DNA of 64,000 nucleotides from Juglans regia. Taxonomy: Eukaryota; Streptophyta; Magnoliopsida; Fagales; Juglandaceae. The notes beneath the pieces were generated by a model, which was not told the origin of the DNA, made no database searches, and was given only the letters and a program-made list of their open reading frames with translations. A program made the position numbers and the translations under genes. Of the stretch, positions 59,501-64,000 are shown piece by piece (the first letter of the stretch is position 1; each line of letters starts with the position of its first letter). The stretch covers positions 37,050,716 through 37,114,715 of the forward strand of contig NC_049911.1 in the NCBI RefSeq assembly GCF_001411555.2, read 5' to 3'.

Positions 59501-59678
59501 TCACAGGTTTGTTGATCAAGTAAATGCAACTATAGCCCTTCTCCACCCAATTCAGTGCATGAAGGAAAGAAAAGTACATGTAGTGCTCGACGTGACTACA
59601 ATTCCTGCTTTCTTGGTTGTTTTAGGCATCCTCTATATTGTGTTGAGGCCAAAACGACCAAAGCCTAAAATTAATTGA
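26365..59678 (+). CDS. Large membrane protein, Arabidopsis At5g58100 family (about 25 exons)
   Basis: Exons: 27116-27229, 27350-27412, 30641-30742, 30848-31016, 31160-31258, 34455-34604, 35172-35211, 35500-35557, 35683-35765, 36307-36405, 36538-36653, 36732-36850, 37970-38040, 38210-38315, 39008-39147, 39302-39460, 39538-39639, 39804-39987, 40394-40583, 48401-48500, 55247-55415, 55900-55982, 56126-56202, 59507-59678. All junctions keep phase and give 920 residues. The first exon is uncertain: the ATG at 26365 opens a hydrophobic stretch ([10 protein letters not shown]) ending at a GTAAAA donor (exon to 26427), but its phase does not match 27116. Landmarks: [84 protein letters not shown]. The last exon has one transmembrane helix ([15 protein letters not shown]) and a short basic tail, so a secretory or membrane protein with a lumenal/extracellular body is likely. 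The Arabidopsis homologue has been linked to pollen exine; no catalytic motif is recognised. Introns total about 30 kb, mostly transposons. Confidence 0.85.
26450..26510 (+). repeat. Compound (CT)n(CA)n microsatellite
   Basis: About 13 CT units followed directly by about 13 CA units, located just after the putative first-exon donor at 26428. Confidence 0.95.
27413..28339 (+). other. Intron of the large gene, including a probable LINE-type 3' tail on the minus strand
   Basis: Noncoding sequence. Around 28035-28140, AATAAAAAGCACTGAGGGTGCAACCC...GTATACAAAGG resembles the reverse of a LINE/retroposon tail (GTGTAC...GGGTTGCACCC...AATAAA), also seen near 40200 and 40620. No gene is seen. Confidence 0.4.
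28340..29460 (+). mobile_element. LINE 3' fragment, degenerate
   Basis: Readable in pieces: [12 protein letters not shown] (near 28380), [15 protein letters not shown] (28475-28530), then [20 protein letters not shown] (28950-29005) and the zinc-binding/C-terminal region with [18 protein letters not shown] (29108-29160). The tail at 29385-29450 (GTACTTGGGCTTTTGCCTATCC, GATCAATAAAATCTTG) marks the 3' end. It is 5'-truncated and sense to the host gene. Confidence 0.75.
29640..30145 (-). mobile_element. LINE-like fragments, minus strand
   Basis: The minus strand encodes [23 protein letters not shown] near 29845-29790, a zf-RVT fragment. The same motif recurs at about 29715-29690 (MDWCSMCKR), and an endonuclease-domain-like [18 protein letters not shown] lies at 30050-29990. 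The order is scrambled, so this is a rearranged remnant. Confidence 0.5.
31609..31843 (+). mobile_element. tRNA-derived SINE in an intron of the large gene
   Basis: 235 bp, the same family as 1643-1879. The A-box-like GTTGGCTCAAGTGGTAAAGG lies near 31619, the B-box-like AGGTCCAAATC near 31675, and it ends CCAATAAAAAATAAA. A perfect 15-bp target-site duplication AAGTAGATCGTTTGA lies at 31594-31608 and 31844-31858. Confidence 0.88.
32170..34320 (-). mobile_element. LINE fragment, minus strand, split by a MITE
   Basis: Read from 34320 down: [36 protein letters not shown] (RT active-site motif), [22 protein letters not shown] (33955), LKYLGLPLG (33815), [42 protein letters not shown] (33365). 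The zinc-binding end then continues beyond the MITE at 32280-32180. It is 5'-truncated within the RT domain, antisense to the host gene, and has several stops and frameshifts. Confidence 0.82.
32406..33007. mobile_element. Harbinger-like MITE nested in a LINE, TTA duplication
   Basis: 602 bp. Ends GAGCACTCTCAATGGATTAG and its inverted partner (reverse of 32989-33007, GAGCATCCTCAATGGATTAG) match closely. TTA flanks both sides (32403-32405 and 33008-33010). GAGCATC.CAATGG ends are common in plant Tourist/Harbinger-type MITEs. LINE sequence continues on both sides. Confidence 0.85.
37086..37706. mobile_element. hAT-like MITE with 8-bp target-site duplication
   Basis: 621 bp between perfect 8-bp repeats GTTATGGG (37078-37085 and 37707-37714). 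It starts TAGGGGTGATTAACGG and ends with the reverse of TAGGGCTGCAAACGG, short imperfect inverted ends of hAT type. Both subterminal parts consist of GGTCC/GGACC (ACCGG) repeats on opposite strands. The centre is almost pure A/T. No coding capacity. Confidence 0.88.
40190..40690 (-). other. Retroposon 3'-tail remnants in minus orientation
   Basis: ATTTTATTAAGAGCTTAGAGGGGTGCAACCCGAGTACACGG (about 40200-40240) and AATAAAACGTCATTAAAAAACAGAAAAGGTGCAACTCAAGTACACAGAA (about 40620-40670) share a layout that, reversed, reads GTGTAC-GGTTGCACC-AATAA. The first lies within the intron upstream of exon 40394; the second follows that exon. The source element is not identified. Confidence 0.35.
41650..43565 (+). 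mobile_element. LINE remnant (RT region)
   Basis: Readable in pieces: [10 protein letters not shown] (42070), [38 protein letters not shown] (42180-42290), [22 protein letters not shown] (42325-42390), then [12 protein letters not shown] (42625), PWGVGL-like [12 protein letters not shown] (43385-43420) and [13 protein letters not shown] near 43520. It has many stops. The 3' end is missing and a second LINE starts about 270 bp downstream. Confidence 0.78.
43829..47490 (+). mobile_element. LINE remnant with ORF1, endonuclease and start of RT
   Basis: ORF1 relic from about 43829 to 45917. Its end ([17 protein letters not shown], 45730-45790) aligns with [15 protein letters not shown] of the complete LINE at 50938. 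Endonuclease relic: [21 protein letters not shown] (45930-45990), [22 protein letters not shown] (46449-46510). The linker [20 protein letters not shown] (46727-46785) and [11 protein letters not shown] (47355-47390) follow, then it breaks off. Many stops. It contains the MITE at 45442-45664. Confidence 0.8.
45442..45664. mobile_element. GATGAG-family MITE nested in a LINE, TAA duplication
   Basis: Starts GGAGTGATTTGGATTC and ends GAATGCAAACGAGGCC (partial inverted repeat). TAA lies at 45439-45441 and 45665-45667. It interrupts the ORF1 relic of the surrounding LINE. The interior shares GAGATTTGAAAAAGTTGAAT and GATGAGATGAGTTGAG with the copies at 14802 and 26020. Confidence 0.78.
47750..47845 (+). 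mobile_element. Detached LINE 3' tail
   Basis: GTGTATACTTCCTGTGTAATTGGGCTACGCATA...CAATCAATAAAATTTGATC corresponds to the 3' UTR of the complete LINE (54655-54735). It may be the 3' end of the 43829 element after an internal deletion, or a separate short insertion. Confidence 0.5.
49425..51116 (+). CDS. LINE ORF1 protein (563 aa)
   Basis: An uninterrupted 563-codon frame from the first ATG after the 5' UTR. In L1-type elements ORF1 binds the element RNA. Residues 1-130 form a basic, globular-looking region ([21 protein letters not shown] near residues 86-106). The centre (about 220-340) is low-complexity with two near-identical segments containing [19 protein letters not shown] (about residues 275-325), encoded by a partial duplication at about 50215-50300 and 50338-50425. 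The C-terminus has a helical block ([19 protein letters not shown] to AIEAS). I see neither a CCHC zinc knuckle nor an RRM, both frequent in plant LINE ORF1. The stop codon overlaps the start of ORF2 by 11 bases. Confidence 0.82.
   Translation: MGLCKEVFIDQKLFELKKENAKWWRIIESSHRGVKYISVDGETLGWLGSMVKDCTVTVGTQEFLQTRRKGDTVIIVRKGHNFNGSFISISEFGRDKRRGLLVIPEGRKGEGWKKLADILMEMADFQIVAAKKNNGEGGVPSSLAGGARTYSEVLKKLPYQDALVVSGVTIPEDVQRHGVAESSLAGLNEESILKMLTGLEEKIGIVLDEINHLKRCVKGKEVMGRIGGPGMGLSRTMGLGKGQTSGPVKVWRAVEIAGSGKGLGSVISDQGKRVPPITSLPATLPAQKWPTTSVDPSGEMGNEIRLGSEISDQSQDASVAPINGLSATLPAQKLPTHSDDHSGEAAKEVRREETEEGEFLALESASASLSSELLLGNVFSEFCVVDEAPEEGHEQSGLRDRELHRCGEMLSRDSNVIQSGLPLLVRSSSDELVDGVDSLINNMGVNGETNKLMVSVIPKNSIGEEGTLTPLCTLPPSDYGSYSTHWIFKKVEELQKIFGVSFGGYEEQFMALLVAIEASRSKSASKQDRELKRLTCSINYDVKEGSSGRVRSKGRGKLSFNEA
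51106..52026 (+). pseudogene. LINE ORF2, endonuclease part (5' of the break)
   Basis: The ATG at 51106 lies inside the last codons of ORF1 (overlap 51106-51116). The product begins [16 protein letters not shown] and has AP-endonuclease motifs: QETK (about residue 37), GGDFNIIR (about 141), TWSNGR and LDRFLVS (about 190-202), SDHFPI (about 222). It cleaves target DNA to prime reverse transcription. The frame ends at 52026 because of a deletion in the linker after FGHIDNQ (about 52000), where the related copy at 46780 has about 33 further codons before ELE. ORF2 is therefore split and probably non-functional. Confidence 0.85.
52005..54635 (+). pseudogene. LINE ORF2, reverse transcriptase and zf-RVT part (3' of the break)
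   Basis: An 876-codon frame that continues ORF2 out of phase from [11 protein letters not shown]. The RT core includes [20 protein letters not shown] (about 175), [15 protein letters not shown] (catalytic Asp, about 246), [13 protein letters not shown] (about 303) and FADDTLLF (about 355). Then comes LKVNLDKSE and MKYLGLPLG. The zinc-binding domain (zf-RVT) at about 713-800 has [21 protein letters not shown] and [18 protein letters not shown]. The C-terminus carries [16 protein letters not shown]. All RT motifs are intact; only the upstream deletion separates it from the endonuclease. Confidence 0.9.
54758..55246 (+). other. Intron of the large gene after the LINE
   Basis: Noncoding. A (CT)n microsatellite lies at 55072-55093. 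A phrase at 54855-54900 (TTGCTCACTGCAT.AATAG..A..TTCATATGGAATAAAGTAAAAG) repeats 48829-48869, so short sequence on both sides of the LINE is duplicated. Confidence 0.5.
56203..56700 (+). other. Start of the last intron of the large gene
   Basis: Noncoding, with long T and A runs at 56545-56640. No element is recognised. Confidence 0.4.
56700..58020. mobile_element. Probable unclassified transposable element in the last intron
   Basis: From about 56760 to 57660 the plus strand is strikingly poor in C and full of GGCTAGGGTT, TTAGGGTT and GGATGATG phrases. It is followed at 57725-57850 by a repeated phrase (GATTCACGAATTGCA, TATTCACGAATTGCA, GGATTCACGAATCGCACCCCAAAGA). No coding sequence is conserved. 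Composition and internal repetition differ from the host intron and suggest a non-coding retroelement, perhaps read from the opposite strand. The limits are approximate. Confidence 0.4.
58025..58400. repeat. GC-rich GGCATG-type simple repeat region
   Basis: Degenerate repeats of GGCATGGCTGGCATGG / GCCCATGGGC run for about 200 bp, then give way to CG-rich sequence (GCGCCAGCGCGCGCGCGGG) near 58225. Frames on both strands are open only because of the repeat. The contrast with the AT-rich surroundings is sharp. Confidence 0.75.
58396..58422. repeat. Perfect 10-bp hairpin
   Basis: GGGCTACTCT, loop GGGCTGC, then AGAGTAGCCC: a perfect inverted repeat at the right edge of the GC-rich region, possibly an element terminus. 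Confidence 0.7.
58423..59506 (+). other. End of the last intron of the large gene
   Basis: A GC-rich stretch at 58470-58640 (GTGCTACCTGCCC, GGCGGGGTGGCAGA, GGGCGGGCAGATTGCCC) resembles the patch at 6205-6285 and may be a MITE remnant. A run of GGAGGGAGGGAGGTAGGTAGGTAGGT lies at about 58769-58797. The rest is ordinary intron sequence. Confidence 0.45.
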
Positions 59679-60916
59679 GTTTCTGAGAAAAGGTAATTAC
59701 CGTAGAACATTGTGTATTTGAACAGCTTTAGGTGGTTCAACGTTGATCAATTTAGGCTTCCGGGAATGGTATTTTTTTTTTTTTTGTTTTGGGGGGGGGG
59801 GGTTGGTTGGTTGCCTTTCGTTTCCCCTGTTAAAATCATACAGTTTTACCCCGTCATAAAGGTGTAATGTTTGAGGAATTAAACTAGGAATATAATGCTT
59901 ACTTGATGCTTGTGTAACTTGTCTGTAATTTTTTTAAAAACAAACTCTATTCGAATGGTCTGCCGGAAAAGTAGGAATACAATGCGGTGAAATAGCCACC
60001 CAGCCAAAATTTAGAATGGATTTGTTTCTGACTTCTGCTAGCCCTTTTCTCAAATTCTCACCGACCTGAATAATGGGTGCATACATTTTGAGTACATATA
60101 AATCCGTACATCTCGTAGTGACAATGGAAGCAGTAATTTTACCTCTAATTGCATAGTTACGTGCAGAACCCGGTTCCTTTTGTGCAGTCTCTTCACAATT
60201 TTTCTGTACAAGGCAAAAATAATGACCGCAAATTTAATGAGCAAAAGTGCAACCGATATAGAAATTAACGATCAAAATTTATATGAGAAATAGTGAATGT
60301 GAAATAGAAGATAAAAGCTGTGATGAATCAAATCTAAAGATACGTAATCTAAACAGAGATAATTTCTTTTAGTAGGTCAATGATTTATTGCAACAGTACC
60401 TTTAAAAATAATATATTGGCATGTTCATATGATAAAACTTATTCTAATCGAGTGGTAAATATGTTGATTAGAGTCTAGATTAATTGGAACAAAAAGTTCG
60501 AAGTCTGCAAATTTGCAAGGTATGATGAGATCGATCTAGTTGAAGTAAATCAATCATAACTTTTGATTTTTATATTGGATTTCGGTGATATTGGTGTCGT
60601 TGGAAAGTTAACTCAATAAAAGATTGTAGGATATAAAACTTTTTATTTTTTTTTAATTTAAAACTCAAAAATAATTTAAACCTGTGATCATTATTTTTAT
60701 TATTTATTATTATTTTTACTACTATTCATAAAATATCCATGATACTCCAACCCAAACACAAGTAGCAAAACGATTGGGGCTAACGATGAGTTGCGCTTGA
60801 ATGGGGCTAATAGTACTGAACATCTTGTCCACATTTTCGAAAGTAATGTGTTACTTGTACGAAGACATTGGACTAGGTGTTGAATACCCCTCCCCGTTCA
60901 ACCCAAAAAGCCAAGG

Positions 60917-60961
<45 letters not shown>

Positions 60962-61491
60962 CATATTTTAACCTTGTATTGAGATTACAGCATGGTACGT
61001 CTCATAGGTTCCCTTTACTAATGATGCAAGAAAGCGACTTAGCGAGAGTTTAATTCTAACATGGAAACATGGGTTCTAAAGTCCAAAATAGCCATTTCAA
61101 GAGTGTCTCCTTCCCAACCATCTCATAAAGCTTGTTTGTGATTGAAGTCACTCAGTTCAGTTAGCTACAACAATCTGCCGCAATTCCTTGTTGTCATGCG
61201 CGTGATCAAACCTTAATGGCATGGCAAAGGGGACCTATTGGCTATTGTTATTTAGTATTTACTATTGACCAACCTTATCATTATCAATATATAAAGTAAT
61301 TTTCATTTGTTCCGTCTTCCCTATACCTAGCTTGGGCTGTAAACTAATGATATTTGGAAAGGACACTCGATTGCGATCCAAATCATAGAAGGTCTAAGAA
61401 CCTCTAGGTCATAGTAGAGTAAACCATAAGTCTGGACCTAGTATTGAGATGATAAATTATTATTATTTTTAACATGGGGAGTGTAAGGAGA
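59679..61491. other. Intergenic region downstream of the large gene
   Basis: This contains the 3' UTR of the large gene, a T-run plus G-run at about 59771-59802, and a (CT)n microsatellite of about 18 units at 60921-60958. No gene is recognised. Confidence 0.5.
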
Positions 61492-61898
61492 TTTTTCCCT
61501 CAAGGCCCAAAAGGCCCTATCAAGCCCGGCCCAGGATAGAAAGTCGTGAACCCGGCCCACTAGGAGAATCCTCTATACATGACTTGTAGGAGGGATAGTG
61601 TTGCAAGGGATGAGACACGTCAATCTGAGACCCTCTCGGGTAGTATCCAATCATCGAGTGCTCGCCCACATGGCAGACGTGACATATGGAGAACTGTTGA
61701 TCTACTGACATAGAAGACATGAACGAACCAGGAGAAAGGCAGATTAAGAGGAGAAGGTTGGAGAACCACATCGTATTAATGGCTCTGCCACCTGGATAAC
61801 ACGCTACATTAATGATGCTGTTGTAGAACCATGTCACATTAATGACGCCGTCGCAGAGTCATGCCACATTTAAAGATTCGACAAAAGGAACAATACGG
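61492..61898 (+). mobile_element. LTR fragment truncated at the telomeric repeat
   Basis: It starts TGTAAGGAGATTTTTCC like the LTR at 23390 (TGTAAGAGATTTTTCC). The second half follows the same order of motifs: CATTAATG, CTGTTG-AG, CACATT-AA and finally GACAAAAGGAA, equivalent to 23787-23799. The match breaks off where TTTAGGG repeats begin, about 280 bp before the expected LTR end. Confidence 0.7.
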
Positions 61899-62117
61899 TT
61901 TAGGGTTTAGGGTTTTAGGGTTTAGGGTTTTAGGGTTTTAGGGTTTAGGGTTTAGGGTTTAGGGTTTAGGGTTTAGGGTTTAGGGTTTAGGGTTTAGGGT
62001 TTAGGGTTTTGGGTTTAGGGTTTAGGGTTTAGGGTTTAGGGTTTAGGGTTTAGGGTTTAGGGTTTAGGGTTTAGGGTTTAGGGTTTAGGGTTTAGGGTTT
62101 AGGGTTTAGGGTTTAGG
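61899..62117 (+). repeat. Telomere-type repeat array (TTTAGGG)n
   Basis: About 30 units of the plant telomeric repeat. TTTTAGGG variants are concentrated in the left part (61911-61950), with one TTTTGGG-type variant near 62004. The G-rich strand reads 5' to 3' to the right, as at a right-hand chromosome end. The array runs into the gap with no right-hand boundary. Confidence 0.97.
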
Positions 62118-63117
62118 NNNNNNNNNNNNNNNNNNNNNNNNNNNNNNNNNNNNNNNNNNNNNNNNNNNNNNNNNNNNNNNNNNNNNNNNNNNNNNNNNNN
62201 NNNNNNNNNNNNNNNNNNNNNNNNNNNNNNNNNNNNNNNNNNNNNNNNNNNNNNNNNNNNNNNNNNNNNNNNNNNNNNNNNNNNNNNNNNNNNNNNNNNN
62301 NNNNNNNNNNNNNNNNNNNNNNNNNNNNNNNNNNNNNNNNNNNNNNNNNNNNNNNNNNNNNNNNNNNNNNNNNNNNNNNNNNNNNNNNNNNNNNNNNNNN
62401 NNNNNNNNNNNNNNNNNNNNNNNNNNNNNNNNNNNNNNNNNNNNNNNNNNNNNNNNNNNNNNNNNNNNNNNNNNNNNNNNNNNNNNNNNNNNNNNNNNNN
62501 NNNNNNNNNNNNNNNNNNNNNNNNNNNNNNNNNNNNNNNNNNNNNNNNNNNNNNNNNNNNNNNNNNNNNNNNNNNNNNNNNNNNNNNNNNNNNNNNNNNN
62601 NNNNNNNNNNNNNNNNNNNNNNNNNNNNNNNNNNNNNNNNNNNNNNNNNNNNNNNNNNNNNNNNNNNNNNNNNNNNNNNNNNNNNNNNNNNNNNNNNNNN
62701 NNNNNNNNNNNNNNNNNNNNNNNNNNNNNNNNNNNNNNNNNNNNNNNNNNNNNNNNNNNNNNNNNNNNNNNNNNNNNNNNNNNNNNNNNNNNNNNNNNNN
62801 NNNNNNNNNNNNNNNNNNNNNNNNNNNNNNNNNNNNNNNNNNNNNNNNNNNNNNNNNNNNNNNNNNNNNNNNNNNNNNNNNNNNNNNNNNNNNNNNNNNN
62901 NNNNNNNNNNNNNNNNNNNNNNNNNNNNNNNNNNNNNNNNNNNNNNNNNNNNNNNNNNNNNNNNNNNNNNNNNNNNNNNNNNNNNNNNNNNNNNNNNNNN
63001 NNNNNNNNNNNNNNNNNNNNNNNNNNNNNNNNNNNNNNNNNNNNNNNNNNNNNNNNNNNNNNNNNNNNNNNNNNNNNNNNNNNNNNNNNNNNNNNNNNNN
63101 NNNNNNNNNNNNNNNNN
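62118..63117. other. Assembly gap of exactly 1000 N
   Basis: 1000 consecutive N. The round length is that of a conventional scaffolding gap of unknown true size. Confidence 0.99.
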
Positions 63118-64000
63118 GGGAGGAGGGGAGGGGAATCGCACGGGTGGAGAAAAAAAAAAAAGGAGGAAATGTGGCACGTGCCATGTCAGTGTGTGAGATT
63201 CTTTTGTGTCTATAGTGTTTTCCATATCTTAAACTAGACTAGCAAATAAAATTATTGCAAAAGTCCATAAAATAAAAACTCTATATGCTACACATATATA
63301 TAATTTCTGAAAACACAAAAAGATTGAAATGCTTTTGAATTTGTCGCGGAAGTCGTCAAAGGAGTATGAGTCCAGTCTAAGCACCGACCACCTCAGCTCA
63401 CATGTTGGCCACACGTTAGACGATAAAGGAAAAGGGCGGTCATGTTTCGTTAGATTTTGACATAGAAAGTGTTGATTTCTAAGGAAAAGGTGGAGCTTGG
63501 CTTTCCTCTTTATGTTTTTTGTTGGTAGGCAGCTTGGCTTCCCTCTTATTTTGTCACTTCTGCGCCTTTTTGGTCCGAAAAATGTTAGATATATATATAT
63601 ACTAGCAGTGGATCTACGTGCGATACACGTTTGCCCTGTGTTAGATTATTCTAAAATATAAACATCTAGTATAGAAGAAGAGAAATTAATGATAAGGTCT
63701 ATGAAGATAACATAATTAATTGTTTAAGCAAATTATAATTGTTTAAAGTCTCTGATAATAGATTTAGACAGACTATATGTTTAAGCAAGTTAGGAAAGTG
63801 AATATTACATAATTGTTTTTTTGGTACTAAAAGTAAAGTCTGAAACAACTAAATATTACATAAAGTAAAGTCTGAAACGACTAAATATTACATAATTGTT
63901 TTTTTTTGTACTAAAAGTAAAGTTTGAAACAACTGAATATTACATAATGGATTCAAAGTGGTGTGTTCTCCTCATTCACAGCATTGTTCTCCTCATTCGC
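63118..64000. other. Sequence after the gap, no gene recognised
   Basis: It begins with purine-rich GGGAGGAGGGGAGGGG. A (TA)n run lies at 63588-63600. From about 63600 the phrase ACTAGCAGTGGATCTACGTGCGATACACGT recalls repetitive-element termini but I cannot classify it. Contiguity with the left side is not established. Confidence 0.4.
63800..63950 (+). repeat. Short tandem duplication in AT-rich sequence
   Basis: AAGTAAAGTCTGAAACAACTAAATATTACATAA occurs three times with few changes (near 63830, 63860 and 63916). Two of the copies are separated by a T-rich spacer (TTGTTTTTTTTTGTACTAA). Confidence 0.75.

Noticed and set aside
62099..63225. Two minus-strand frames of about 360 codons
   Set aside because: They consist almost wholly of N translated as X across the assembly gap.
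1..64000. CRISPR arrays, bacterial operons, rRNA genes
   Set aside because: No regularly spaced short repeats with unique spacers, and no rRNA sequence; the window is plant nuclear DNA. The tandem repeats seen are microsatellite, telomeric or retroelement-borne.

Overview
This window is nuclear DNA of a flowering plant. The evidence is multi-exon genes with GT/AG introns, plant-specific gene families, plant-type TTTAGGG repeats, plant L1-type LINEs, a Gypsy-like LTR element and many MITEs. I cannot fix the species. The very common GATGAGATGAGA-type MITE reminds me of fagalean trees such as walnut or hickory, but that is only a hunch.

Three host genes can be assembled exon by exon. (1) 808-5827 (+) is a four-exon RRM protein of the REPRESSOR OF SILENCING 3 / NOL8-like family. 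(2) 6994-13408 (-) is a two-exon GH17 glucan endo-1,3-beta-glucosidase with an X8/CBM43 domain and a GPI-type tail. (3) About 26365-59678 (+) is a very large gene of at least 25 exons, homologous to the Arabidopsis At5g58100 family, a membrane protein linked to pollen exine. All its splice phases agree from 27116 to the stop at 59678; only the first exon is unresolved. From memory, the Arabidopsis homologues of all three lie close together on chromosome 5, which suggests conserved microsynteny.

Most of the remaining sequence is transposable. The GH17 intron holds three LINE 3' fragments. Between the GH17 gene and the large gene lies an 8.7 kb LTR element (15404-24071) with a decayed gag on the plus strand, a 1.8 kb array of diverged repeats, and a broken antisense reading frame with Transposase_28-like sequence; no pol is recognisable. 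The introns of the large gene contain a complete LINE (49238-54741, 16-bp target-site duplication, ORF1 intact, ORF2 broken by one deletion), at least four LINE remnants on both strands, a tRNA-derived SINE, a hAT-like MITE with an 8-bp duplication, and Harbinger-like MITEs nested in older LINEs.

The right end is unusual. An LTR fragment related to the 15-24 kb element stops exactly where about 220 bp of TTTAGGG repeats begin, and the repeats run into a gap of exactly 1000 N. The G-rich strand points to the right, as at a right-hand chromosome end. This is either an interstitial telomeric tract or a contig end joined to unrelated sequence by the assembly. Sequence beyond the gap should not be assumed to be contiguous.
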